In this document: in pieces, positions 35,474 to 44,009 of the stretch | Layout: each line of letters starts with the position of its first letter | How positions within the stretch are numbered: the first letter of the stretch is position 1 | Origin: Haloplasma contractile SSD-17B | GTDB lineage: Bacteria > Bacillota_I > Bacilli_A > Haloplasmatales > Haloplasmataceae | Assembly: GCF_000215935.2 (NCBI RefSeq) | Contig: NZ_AFNU02000016.1 | Location: 1-45,601 of the forward strand | DNA: 45,601 bases | Direction of reading: 5' to 3' | The notes under the pieces: generated by a model | Database searches by the model: none | What the model was told of the DNA's origin: nothing | Seen by the model: the letters and a program-made list of their open reading frames with translations, nothing else | Made by a program: the position numbers and the translations under genes

Positions 35474-36511
35474 CTAACGTTTCTTTGCCAAATATAAACA
35501 GTACTGTATCATATTTTTTACTACATCTAGCTCTAAATAAAATGCAGGTGGACATCCAGGACGCCAATTGACCTCATACACCCAAATTTTCTTCTTCTTA
35601 TCTAACCCTATATCAATTCCAATCTCATCTATTTGTTCATCAAAATACTTCTTTTGAATTTCCTCCATATGACTCGCAAGTTGTAATGAAAATCGCTCTA
35701 AATATTGCTTAACATCATAATACTCATCACCAAACTCCTGTTTTAAAAAAGGTACTAAGTAATTTGTAGCACCTCCAGAATTAATATTTGTTATGATACT
35801 ATCACTTAAATTAATTCTAGGATAAATTGATGTAATCACCCAGTTATTATTGCCATCTTTTTGAATATGAGATCTCACATCATATGAATGTCCAGATTTC
35901 GTTTTACTATTGATATATGGTTGAACTAAGTATAAGTCTTCTTCTATTTTTGACTGTATATAATCGATTAGTTCCTTATAATTTATCTCTCTTTTATTTG
36001 ATCCTAATGATTTTGTATAGTAATCTTCCCCCTGTTCCTCTATAAATGTAATCCCCTCACCCTTATGGCCTTTTACTGGTTTAAACACGATTTTCTGATT
36101 GTGTTCAAGATATCCTAGTACATCCCCTGCTGATTTTACATAACTTGATGGAATTAAGTAATTACTAAACTCGCCTTCTTTCTGAATTCGATTATAAACA
36201 CTCATTTTGTTTCCTATTGAATGTGTTGTGAACGGTATATGTTCTTTTAAACGCGTAATAATTTTCTTAGAACGATTTAACTTGATTGGACTCCCGGCAT
36301 TGTAAATTACATCGGGAAATCGACTTTCTATTTGTTTCCATCCGCCATCTTTGTATATAAACCCGTTTATGACCCTCTTTTTAAAATCAACCATCTTTGG
36401 ACTGAAATACAATAATTCAGACCCCTCAGCTTTTGCCACTGCGGCATAAGCATACGATTTTGTGACCTTTTGAGGACGTTTACGGTGATGTAACATTCCA
36501 ATTAAAGTCAT
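35474..36511 (-). CDS. YheC/YheD-family coat-associated ATP-grasp protein (copy 1)
   Basis: This 345-residue protein of the YheC/YheD family, named for endospore-coat-associated proteins, has the family's N-terminal GMLHHRKRPQKVTKSYAYAA. Its ATP-grasp elements are FKPVKGHKGEGITFIE, YDVRSHIQKDGNN and IGIDIGLDKKKKIWVYEVNW, where the last Glu/Asn pair would hold the metal. It is therefore a likely active ligase, not only a structural coat protein. Its stop is 35 bases before the ATP-grasp copy B start. Copy 2 at 40850 has the same motifs and is paired with a Mur-like ligase. Confidence 0.9.
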   Translation of the reverse strand: MTLIGMLHHRKRPQKVTKSYAYAAVAKAEGSELLYFSPKMVDFKKRVINGFIYKDGGWKQIESRFPDVIYNAGSPIKLNRSKKIITRLKEHIPFTTHSIGNKMSVYNRIQKEGEFSNYLIPSSYVKSAGDVLGYLEHNQKIVFKPVKGHKGEGITFIEEQGEDYYTKSLGSNKREINYKELIDYIQSKIEEDLYLVQPYINSKTKSGHSYDVRSHIQKDGNNNWVITSIYPRINLSDSIITNINSGGATNYLVPFLKQEFGDEYYDVKQYLERFSLQLASHMEEIQKKYFDEQIDEIGIDIGLDKKKKIWVYEVNWRPGCPPAFYLELDVVKNMIQYCLYLAKKR

Positions 36512-36719
36512 ACCGCTACCCCCATTTCTTTCATTCTATAAATTATTTTCTCTATTATAAAATATGTCTACACAAAGATTTAGGTAAGGCATTAAAACTA
36601 GTTTTTTCTAAATAATACACCTTTTGTTTGTTAGCACTTGTACATTGGCTCAACTAAACGACTAAAAAATGGCACACAATGTGTATGACCGTAGTTTCTA
36701 TCTTTTTTTTAAATAAAAG

Positions 36720-36740
36720 AAGTTAGACTTGATCTAACTT
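36720..36740 (-). terminator. Weak terminator after MurF-like copy 1
   Basis: AAGTTAGA (36720-36727) pairs with TCTAACTT (36733-36740). On the minus strand a T-rich stretch follows about 10 bases later. The stem is short. Confidence 0.5.
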
Positions 36741-36750
36741 CCATACTCAT

Positions 36751-38121
36751 TTATTTTTTAATAAAATGGTTCATTATTTTAATCATGGACTTATCAAACA
36801 TTGAGACTTTAAAGAGTACCATCGTATCACTGTCGAGTAAACTCTCTAACGTCTTAACCATTTCATCCTCATTGTACGTATTAAAGATATGTTTAGGATC
36901 CATTCCATTGACTCTGGCTTGTTTCCCTATTTCTCTTGAAAATGCATCCTTTGTTATTAGGTAATCAATGTTATAGTCAATAAGCATCTTTCCAATTTTC
37001 TTGCATTGTTCTTTCGCATGCTCACCAAGATATGCGATATTACCAAGTACAGCGACCTTCTTTTTAGTGTGGGTCTTAAATGCTTCAAAAGCTGCTTTTA
37101 CTGATGTAGGGTTAGAACTCCACGTATCATCGATGATTGTGCTGTCATTTAATCCCTCATGAAATTCTAAGTGTGAGCTAACAGGTTTAAAAGAACGAAG
37201 CATCGTGATCGCCTCAGTTAAATCAATTCCTAATGAATATAAGACAGCTAATGTAGCCAAAGCATTATATACATTGTGTTCGCCAATTCCTGGCACATAA
37301 GCTCTATATTCTTTTTCATTGTGTATAAGGGTAAAGTTCATACCATCTTTTAGATATACGATTTCACTAGCATAAAAATCTGCATTCTCTATAATTCCAA
37401 ATCGTATAATCGAACCTTTAAATGCATTTAAATTTAATTGATTTATATTTTCGTCATCCCCATTAATAATCAGTATACCTTTATATTCGAGTCCAGCTAA
37501 CATTTCGCCTTTTGTTTGGATATAATTCTCTAAAGTCTTACAGCCATTTAAGTGATCGATTCCTATATTTGTTATTACACCTATATTTGGTTTAAAAAAA
37601 TTACAACTATATACAATGTGCCCAGGTTCAGTTATTGCAGTTTCAAATACAGCATAATCTGTTGTCTCATCTAATTCCATTAAATAATCATGATTAAAAC
37701 GAAGAGCATTTTTACTACGGATTGTCCCCTTTACATTATAGCGTTCATTTAGACATTGTTTAATCATTTCTTTAGTGGTAGTCTTACCACAAGTACCTGT
37801 AACAGCCACAGTTTTTATATCAAGGGAGTTTCGATAATAGTCAACAAATCGTTTATAGGCCGCTTCTACATCAACAACGTAAATAAAATAATCATCAACA
37901 TCGTTCATTTCTTTTAATATAGGTTGGTCCGTTATTATGTAACACCCTCTTAAGTGGTTAAATTTATCTGTATTTAACTCCTGTTTTCTATTTAGATGAA
38001 ATATAAGCGTATAATCATTTATCTCCCTAATACTTGTTCCTACATGTTTTATGTTTACTGATTTCATTGGTGCCTCTATATCAAGTTGTAAACAAATATC
38101 TTTTAAGTCTAACGCATTCAT
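36751..38121 (-). CDS. MurF-like Mur ligase (copy 1)
   Basis: This 456-residue Mur-ligase-fold protein is closest to MurF, which adds D-Ala-D-Ala to UDP-MurNAc-tripeptide. It has a P-loop TGTCGKTTTKE (108-118), GVITNIGIDHLNG and TKGEMLAGL. The C-terminal domain has PGIGEHNVYNALATLAVL and AVLGNIAYLGEHAKEQ. MurF's DxYNANP signature is DTWSSNP (332-338) here. The N-terminal ~95 residues, which in MurF bind UDP-MurNAc, keep only a vague IREINDYTLIFHL outline. The acceptor is therefore probably not the normal nucleotide precursor. It is a paralogue of the protein at 39487 and is divergent from the DUF2156 gene. Confidence 0.85.
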   Translation of the reverse strand: MNALDLKDICLQLDIEAPMKSVNIKHVGTSIREINDYTLIFHLNRKQELNTDKFNHLRGCYIITDQPILKEMNDVDDYFIYVVDVEAAYKRFVDYYRNSLDIKTVAVTGTCGKTTTKEMIKQCLNERYNVKGTIRSKNALRFNHDYLMELDETTDYAVFETAITEPGHIVYSCNFFKPNIGVITNIGIDHLNGCKTLENYIQTKGEMLAGLEYKGILIINGDDENINQLNLNAFKGSIIRFGIIENADFYASEIVYLKDGMNFTLIHNEKEYRAYVPGIGEHNVYNALATLAVLYSLGIDLTEAITMLRSFKPVSSHLEFHEGLNDSTIIDDTWSSNPTSVKAAFEAFKTHTKKKVAVLGNIAYLGEHAKEQCKKIGKMLIDYNIDYLITKDAFSREIGKQARVNGMDPKHIFNTYNEDEMVKTLESLLDSDTMVLFKVSMFDKSMIKIMNHFIKK

Positions 38122-38422
38122 TGAATCGTCTCCTTTTTATAAATTTATCTTACTTTAAAATAAATCTTTATTATAAGTATATGATAGGGAAAAAGTTTTG
38201 TTTGGGTAAAATATAAATCCTCACAAATTAGTGATTACTATCTATGATTAATGATCTGAATAATTTATAGATATTAATTATCATAATTCATGCTAAATGT
38301 GTTAACGCCTATAATCGTATTCACTAATTCTAAGTAAACAATGATGAGTATCTATTCGTAGCCCTTAGGTGATACATAGTATAATGTAGATTTGAGAATA
38401 CAGATGAAGAGGGTGATTATAG
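38122..38422. other. 301-base intergenic region between divergent MurF-like and DUF2156 genes
   Basis: A perfect TATAAT at 38380-38385 lies 37 bases before the GTG of the DUF2156 gene, and no good -35 box precedes it. The rest is AT-rich, and no further gene or strong repeat was seen. Confidence 0.5.
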
Positions 38423-39415
38423 GTGGATTGGTTACAAAAATTAGAACAACTAGACGAATATAAGAAGTGGTATCTAGAAGAGTTACAGATTAGTGATAAG
38501 TCGATTTATAATGATTATATTCGTAATACAGAATATCCTGCTAATTGTTGGACACATAGTTTTGACTATCTGTGGGCACATACAAACTCCGATAAGGTAT
38601 ATATATTTAAAGCAAAAGTAGATCACATGTTAGTGACTTTTCTTTTAACTAAACGGGGACGTTTATACTTACCTTGTCTACCATATGGAAAAGGTTCAGC
38701 AGATGAGGTTACGAAAGTGCTTATAAAAGGCGCAGAATTCTGTCACACATTTAATAAAGACAGCAACTATACACACAAGTCTACAGTCATACCACTTAAC
38801 GAAGCACAATTATTATTTTTAAATAAATCAGAACTGTTTAGAGAACATTTTAAAAGTGAACAATTATCTGGACTCGAGCGTCACTACTCTATTCCAAAGT
38901 TAGTTAACTTACAAGGTAAAGACTTTGCTAAAGTACGAAATAAAATTAATAAATTTAATCGAGAATATAAAGATGCAATCATAAGACCTTATAGGGATAG
39001 CGATTTTGATGAGGTAATAAAACTAGGAGAAATCTGGGTAGAAAAGTCTGGTAAAAAATATCGAAAAATATTAGACGGTTTTTATTTTGAACCCATTATT
39101 AACTATCACAAAGAGCTAAACCACATTATATTAGTAATTGTAATAGATGGTAAAATTGTTGGATTAACAACAGCTGGTGTACTACCTACAGGTGAAACGT
39201 GGGGATGCTTAACAAAGTTTATTAAAAGTTACCATGGTATCTCTGAGAAATTAACTATTGAAATGGCAAAAGAACTTCATAGAATTATACCGAGTGCAGT
39301 CTACTTAAATGTCGGTGGAGATTTAGGAAGTAAAGGTTTAGCATTTGCGAAAGAACGGTATAGACCAGTATTGAGTTATAAACGGTATTGTCTGTTTTAT
39401 AAAAAAGAAAAATAG
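38423..39415 (+). CDS. DUF2156 (phosphatidylglycerol lysyltransferase C-terminal-like) protein
   Basis: This 330-residue soluble protein has the two-lobed GNAT fold of DUF2156/MprF catalytic domains. The conserved loop VRNKINKFNREY, the strand IVIDGKIVGLTTAGVL and the closing segment YLNVGGDLGSKGLAFAKERY with RPVLSYKRY are visible. Relatives use aminoacyl-tRNA to decorate lipids, though many DUF2156 proteins are unassigned. There is no membrane domain here. It starts at GTG 38423 with GAGGGTGA upstream. It lies inside the ligase island between the two MurF-like genes, on the opposite strand. A role in the same peptide-linked product is inference. Confidence 0.85.
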   Translation: MDWLQKLEQLDEYKKWYLEELQISDKSIYNDYIRNTEYPANCWTHSFDYLWAHTNSDKVYIFKAKVDHMLVTFLLTKRGRLYLPCLPYGKGSADEVTKVLIKGAEFCHTFNKDSNYTHKSTVIPLNEAQLLFLNKSELFREHFKSEQLSGLERHYSIPKLVNLQGKDFAKVRNKINKFNREYKDAIIRPYRDSDFDEVIKLGEIWVEKSGKKYRKILDGFYFEPIINYHKELNHIILVIVIDGKIVGLTTAGVLPTGETWGCLTKFIKSYHGISEKLTIEMAKELHRIIPSAVYLNVGGDLGSKGLAFAKERYRPVLSYKRYCLFYKKEK

Positions 39416-39436
39416 TTTATACAATGATCAAGTTAA

Positions 39437-39469
39437 AAAAACCATAGTCTCATTTAGACTATGGTTTTT
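39437..39469. terminator. Bidirectional terminator between DUF2156 gene and MurF-like copy 2
   Basis: A perfect 14-bp stem, AAAAACCATAGTCT / AGACTATGGTTTTT, has a five-base loop. A and T runs give U-tracts on both strands between the convergent genes. Confidence 0.92.
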
Positions 39470-39486
39470 CTATCATAAATTCATTA

Positions 39487-40869
39487 TTAATCACTAATAT
39501 ATTTATTCATTATTTTAGTAATGGATTGATCAAACATAGATTTTTTAAATAGTACTATAGAATTAGCATCTAATAACCCCTCTAGGGCAGATTTAACCTG
39601 AGTATTATTCTTACAATGTATGATTCGATCTTCATTCATACCAAGTTCCTCTACTTTTTTAGAGACATTATTAGTAATTGAGCTCTTTGTTATGAGAAAG
39701 TCAATTTTATAGTCAATAATTAATTGTGCTATCTGTTTATAATGCTCAATTGCATAGTCTCCTTGTGAAGGTAGTTTACCTAAAACTACTATTTTAACCT
39801 TTTCTTTTCCCTTATTTGATAATACCTCAAACGCTGCTTTCATTGAGGGCGGGTTAGAGCTCCATGTATCGTCAACAATAATACTATTATTAATTCCATT
39901 ATGAAATTGTAAATGTGACCTTATATGTTTAAACGATGAAAGGTACTCAATAGATTCTTCAAGATCGATTCCTAAAGTATCTAGAACTGAAAGTGCTGCT
40001 AACGCATTATACACATTATGTTCTCCAAAACCAGGTGCGTATGCCTCATATGCCTTAGAGTCATAATGTAAACAAAAAGACATTCCTTCATCTTCATACT
40101 TTATTTGATCTGCAAAAAAATTAGCTTGATCCATTATTCCAAAAGTAATAATAGTGCCTTCATATGGTGAAAAATCCAGTTGTTTTATATTAGTATCATC
40201 ATTATTGATTATTAATGTCCCCTCATAGCCAAGACCTGCTAACATTTCTCCTTTTGTTCGCATGTAATTTTCAAATGTTTTGCAACCACTTAGATGATCC
40301 ATACCAATATTTGTTATAACACCTATAGTAGGTTTGAAATACTCACATCCTAAAATTAGGTTACCTGGATAAGAGACTCCAGTTTCAAATACACCGAATT
40401 CTGTCTCTTCATCAATACTTAATAAATATTCAAGGTTGAATTCTAGAGAGTTTCGACTGCTTTTGGTTGCAGCTACCTTATACTTATTCTCTAATACATG
40501 TTTAATCATTTCTTTTGTTGTTGTTTTTCCACACGTCCCAGTAATCGCTACGACTGGTATATCAAATAGAGCTCGATAATAATTGATAAATGTTGAATAT
40601 GCTTTTTTTACATTTGTAACATAGAGAATATTCCCGGATACTATTGACTGGCTTTTTAGAATGGGTTGGTCAGTTACAATATAGCAATTACTAAGATTAT
40701 TATATTCTTCTACATTTAGTTCATCTTTTTTGTAGATATGAAACACTAACGTGTCATTATTAATTTTTTTTATATTATTTGTCACATTGGTAAACGATAC
40801 ATGCTTAACCTCTTTATATGTATCAATTTTAAATAGCTTAATGATATCTTTAAGATCGATCATTTTCAT
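39487..40869 (-). CDS. MurF-like Mur ligase (copy 2)
   Basis: This 460-residue paralogue of the Mur ligase at 36751 has the same order of motifs: P-loop VVAITGTCGKTTTKEMI, GVITNIGMDHLSG, TKGEMLAGLGYEG, GFGEHNVYNALAALSVL and DDTWSSNPPSMKAAFE. The canonical MurF YNANP is again WSSNP. The N-terminal part is diverged, with NVTNNIKKINNDTLVFHI, so no UDP-contact SR pair is visible. ATG 40869 has AAGGAGG six bases upstream; the open frame continues to 40926 without a site. Its first 20 bases overlap the end of YheC/D copy 2, so the two are translationally coupled. It likely joins an amino acid or peptide to an unknown carboxylate. Confidence 0.86.
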   Translation of the reverse strand: MKMIDLKDIIKLFKIDTYKEVKHVSFTNVTNNIKKINNDTLVFHIYKKDELNVEEYNNLSNCYIVTDQPILKSQSIVSGNILYVTNVKKAYSTFINYYRALFDIPVVAITGTCGKTTTKEMIKHVLENKYKVAATKSSRNSLEFNLEYLLSIDEETEFGVFETGVSYPGNLILGCEYFKPTIGVITNIGMDHLSGCKTFENYMRTKGEMLAGLGYEGTLIINNDDTNIKQLDFSPYEGTIITFGIMDQANFFADQIKYEDEGMSFCLHYDSKAYEAYAPGFGEHNVYNALAALSVLDTLGIDLEESIEYLSSFKHIRSHLQFHNGINNSIIVDDTWSSNPPSMKAAFEVLSNKGKEKVKIVVLGKLPSQGDYAIEHYKQIAQLIIDYKIDFLITKSSITNNVSKKVEELGMNEDRIIHCKNNTQVKSALEGLLDANSIVLFKKSMFDQSITKIMNKYISD

Positions 40870-41902
40870 GAGTATCCTCCTTTCTAGAATGGTTTTTGGC
40901 AATATAATTTGCGTACGAAACAGCAAGTTTAGATGCCTTTTCTTCTAGGTATAAGTGACCCGGTCGCCAATTTATTTCATAAATCCATATGTTGTGATCT
41001 GAGTCAATTCCTACATCAATTCCTAATTCATCGAATGAATGATCATATAATGTATCAAAATGGTCAGCAAATTGAATCGCAAATACTTCTAAATAACGTT
41101 TTATATTGAAGTATTCCTCGCCAAACTCCTTGTACAGAAACTTCTTAACACTAGTCATCTGTCCTCCTTGACCTAAATTACTTGTAATTTTATCTCGCAA
41201 ACCAATCTTCGGATACACACTAGTGTTTTGCCATTTTCCTTCTCCACCTTTTTGGATGTGTAGTCTAATATCATAAGGTTCACCAGTCTTACGCCTACAT
41301 TCAATATATTTTTGCATGAGCATCTTCTGTTCCTTTAATAATTTACTCAGATAATCATAAAGTTCTATTCGATCTATGTTTTGTGTTTGTTCATTTTCAA
41401 TCACTTTAAAAAAATGATCTAACTTTTCAATGTATAATACTTTATTACCGTGATGCCCTGAAATCGGCTTTACTATGATTTTATTGTATTTATTTAAGAA
41501 CGTTAATACATCAACCGGTTTCTTAATCTTCTCATAGGGTATTAAGTGTTTTGTAAACTCCTTCCCATTCTTTAATCGATTATATACAGAAAGTTTAGTC
41601 CCTACCGGAAAACTCGTGAATGGAATCAATTCTTTCAATTTTAGATATATTTCTGTCTGCTTCTTATTCTTAGATAATGGGCCAACAGGGTTTATAATCA
41701 CATCTGGAAATGAATATTCCTTTTCGATCCACACTCCATTTTTATATGTAAGACCATTAATAATTTGGTTATCAAAGTCAACACGTTTTGAGCAAAAGTA
41801 GAAAAATTCTATTCCTTCCATTTTTGCATGTGATGCATATGAATAAGATCGTCTCACTTTTTCTGGATCTTTTCGGTAATGAAACATACCAATAGTAGCC
41901 AT
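40850..41902 (-). CDS. YheC/YheD-family coat-associated ATP-grasp protein (copy 2)
   Basis: This 350-residue family member is paralogous to the protein at 35474. It begins ATIGMFHYRKDPEKVRRSYS. The ATP-grasp signatures are IIVKPISGHHGNKVLYIEK, YDIRLHIQKGGEGKWQ and IDVGIDSDHNIWIYEINWRP, and the metal-binding Glu/Asn are present. AAGGAGGG precedes the ATG. It overlaps the MurF-like copy 2 gene at its end, forming a two-gene unit. The unit resembles a split version of the ATP-grasp plus Mur-ligase architecture found in cyanophycin synthetase. That resemblance is in domain content only; I do not claim the same product. Confidence 0.9.
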   Translation of the reverse strand: MATIGMFHYRKDPEKVRRSYSYASHAKMEGIEFFYFCSKRVDFDNQIINGLTYKNGVWIEKEYSFPDVIINPVGPLSKNKKQTEIYLKLKELIPFTSFPVGTKLSVYNRLKNGKEFTKHLIPYEKIKKPVDVLTFLNKYNKIIVKPISGHHGNKVLYIEKLDHFFKVIENEQTQNIDRIELYDYLSKLLKEQKMLMQKYIECRRKTGEPYDIRLHIQKGGEGKWQNTSVYPKIGLRDKITSNLGQGGQMTSVKKFLYKEFGEEYFNIKRYLEVFAIQFADHFDTLYDHSFDELGIDVGIDSDHNIWIYEINWRPGHLYLEEKASKLAVSYANYIAKNHSRKEDTHENDRS

Positions 41903-42095
41903 GATATCCCTCCTTTTGCAAAATGTACTGTAATCCTTATTATTAGAATATGTATACCGGTTTTAAATGTATAGGTATTTAGTGGCTTTAATTAAAAGTG
42001 TTTTTTTGTTTAGTTACTATCTAGACATGAGACCTATTGATTTAAATTGTTATGGTAAGAAGTATATATACGTATACTCAAATTTTAAAGCAATA

Positions 42096-42135
42096 AAAAA
42101 ACGCCTATGTCTTTTATTAGACATAAGCGTTTTTT
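42096..42135. terminator. Terminator of the antiporter gene
   Basis: AAAAAACGCCTATGTCT pairs with AGACATAAGCGTTTTTT (one G-U in minus-strand RNA). It has U-tracts on both strands, about 25 bases from the antiporter stop. Confidence 0.9.
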
Positions 42136-42159
42136 ATAGACACGATTAGTACTCAACAA

Positions 42160-43359
42160 TTACTGCCTTTTTTCTAAGAGACGTGGTCCAAACAGATTGA
42201 TTCCTAAAGCACCGATTGGTGCAGTTATCACAATAGATAATACTGCAATTGCTAAAATAATATCGGCATTCACAATTCCTCTCTCAAGTGGAATCGCTCC
42301 TATAGCTGCTTGTACAGTGGCTTTGGGTGAATAGGAAACAATGCAGAACACACGTTCCTTAATATTTAAATTTGAATTAAGTGTCGACAAATATACTCCA
42401 ATACTCCTGCTTAATAAACCAATAAAAATGATAAATAATCCTATAATTCCAGCACCTATTGCAACCTCTAATTCTACAAGTGCTCCAACTAAAACAAATA
42501 AAATGATCTCTGCTAATATCCAAAGTTTATTAAACTTATTGGCTAACCTGTTTGCTAGGGTAGGTTTCATTTCCATGATTACAAACCCAATTGTCATGAT
42601 TCCAATCAGTGTAGCTACTGGTATATAGTTCTTAATTTCTTCTCCAAACCCATATAATAAAATGGCAGTCCCGAGTACAATTAAGACTTTTTTACTATCA
42701 CGTATTTTAAATTGTTTGAATAGAATTACTAGCAAAACACCAATTACAATCCCAAGAATAATTCCAAGAATAATTGATAACGGAATACCTAATATACTAT
42801 ACGTAATGTTAACGTCAGCTCTATTTAATGAAAGTCCCATAAACGTACTAAAAATAGTGATTGCTACAACATCATCTACAGAAGCTGCAGCTAAAATCAT
42901 GGTAGGAATTGCTTTTTTACTTCCATATCCTAATTCTTTTAGCTTTAGCATTGATGGAACTACAACTGCAGGGGATACAGCTGCTATAATAAATCCTAGT
43001 ATTCCTGCTTGTATATAGGTTAAATCTAATAAATACTTAGACACTAATAATACAGTAAATCCTTCAAATAGAACAGGAATAAAACTCATCTTCATAGCAA
43101 CCGTTGAGACTTTCTTAAGTTCACTTCTCTTAATACCAAGACCCGCTCTAATTAAGATAATAATTAATGCAATGGTCCGATAATCCTTACCAACTGAAGT
43201 TAATAATTCATTCCCTATTATATTAATAAACGAAGGTCCTAGTATAATACCAAGTATTAACATCCCAAGTAAACCCGGTAGTTTAATTTTTATAAATGCA
43301 AGATTGACTATGAGTCCTAATATGACTATAATTGCGAGCTGTACTGCCATTGTATCCAT
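42160..43359 (-). CDS. Cation/proton antiporter (CPA family)
   Basis: This 399-residue membrane protein has about 12 helices in the layout of monovalent-cation/proton antiporters. It contains GLLGMLILGIILGPSFINII at the start and AAVSPAVVVPSMLKLKELGYG as the discontinuous-helix region. SVDDVVAITIFSTF carries the two adjacent acidic residues that usually form the ion site. The direction and the ion (Na+ or K+) are not determinable. GGAGG six bases before the ATG fixes the start. It is monocistronic, with a strong terminator downstream, and probably serves pH or salt homeostasis. Confidence 0.92.
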   Translation of the reverse strand: MDTMAVQLAIIVILGLIVNLAFIKIKLPGLLGMLILGIILGPSFINIIGNELLTSVGKDYRTIALIIILIRAGLGIKRSELKKVSTVAMKMSFIPVLFEGFTVLLVSKYLLDLTYIQAGILGFIIAAVSPAVVVPSMLKLKELGYGSKKAIPTMILAAASVDDVVAITIFSTFMGLSLNRADVNITYSILGIPLSIILGIILGIVIGVLLVILFKQFKIRDSKKVLIVLGTAILLYGFGEEIKNYIPVATLIGIMTIGFVIMEMKPTLANRLANKFNKLWILAEIILFVLVGALVELEVAIGAGIIGLFIIFIGLLSRSIGVYLSTLNSNLNIKERVFCIVSYSPKATVQAAIGAIPLERGIVNADIILAIAVLSIVITAPIGALGINLFGPRLLEKRQ

Positions 43360-43488
43360 GTTGAACCTCCGTAATAAGCTTTTTAAATAATTTGCAACCT
43401 TACTATATCAGTGTTATTAATTGAAGTCAATATAATGGAGTGTAAATAAAGATCATCCACTATGTCTACAGACACTACACAAATAAAT

Positions 43489-43520
43489 AAGGAACTAAAA
43501 ACAATTGTTTTCAGTTCCTT
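43489..43520 (-). terminator. Terminator of the small membrane protein gene
   Basis: AAGGAACTAAAAACAA and TTGTTTTCAGTTCCTT form a near-perfect palindrome with almost no loop. A T-rich run (TTATTTATTT) follows on the minus strand. It lies eight bases past the stop. Confidence 0.8.
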
Positions 43521-43528
43521 ATCTAATA

Positions 43529-43843
43529 CTAATCATGATCACTTGTATGTTCCGAAGTCGTAAATACAATAACTGACATAATGATTAATATAATAACAGT
43601 CCCCATTGAATATAAGATGTTTGTTGACTTTATTGCATAGTATAACAAGTATAAATAGGAAGAATATAAAAACCACATAAAATAATTGAGAATATTTTCG
43701 TAATAAATGTATGTTCTGAACATTAATGACAGCATCCATATGACTACAAGTCCAATAATTATACCAAATGAAAAGAAATCCAGTCCGTAAAAATAGGAAC
43801 AAACATCGAGAATAAGCCCTATTAACACAGAACCGATAACCAT
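43529..43843 (-). CDS. Small four-helix membrane protein of unknown function
   Basis: At least 104 residues with four hydrophobic segments at about 3-20, 25-42, 55-70 and 78-95, and a polar, acidic tail TTSEHTSDHD. No family is recognised. The strong ribosome site GGGGGAGGG lies about 25 bases before ATG 43843, too far for it. In frame between them is ATC at 43861, six bases from the site, which would add the basic residues xFKPNKF-like before the first helix. A non-canonical start is therefore possible. It has its own terminator and no evident operon partner. Confidence 0.6.
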   Translation of the reverse strand: MVIGSVLIGLILDVCSYFYGLDFFSFGIIIGLVVIWMLSLMFRTYIYYENILNYFMWFLYSSYLYLLYYAIKSTNILYSMGTVIILIIMSVIVFTTSEHTSDHD

Positions 43844-44009
43844 AAACTTATTGGGTTTGATAAAAATCCCTCCCCCTCAAATTGCGTAAATTATAATTCT
43901 TATTATTATCGTATTAAAGATTTTGTCAAATAATGCTTTTTTTCTGAAACTTTATTAATTTAACTAATTTTGACCTGTGTACTGTTCCTAATATAGCACC
44001 TCTAATCGA

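Noticed and set aside
39434-39470. Considered as an insertion-sequence end
   Set aside because: The U-tracts on both strands between convergent genes make it an ordinary bidirectional terminator.
41967-42149. 60-codon + strand open frame beside the antiporter terminator
   Set aside because: It has no ribosome site, its end overlaps the bidirectional hairpin at 42096-42135 and its residues resemble no family.
42160-43359. Considered linking the antiporter to the ligase island
   Set aside because: It has its own ribosome site and terminator and no functional tie to the ligases.
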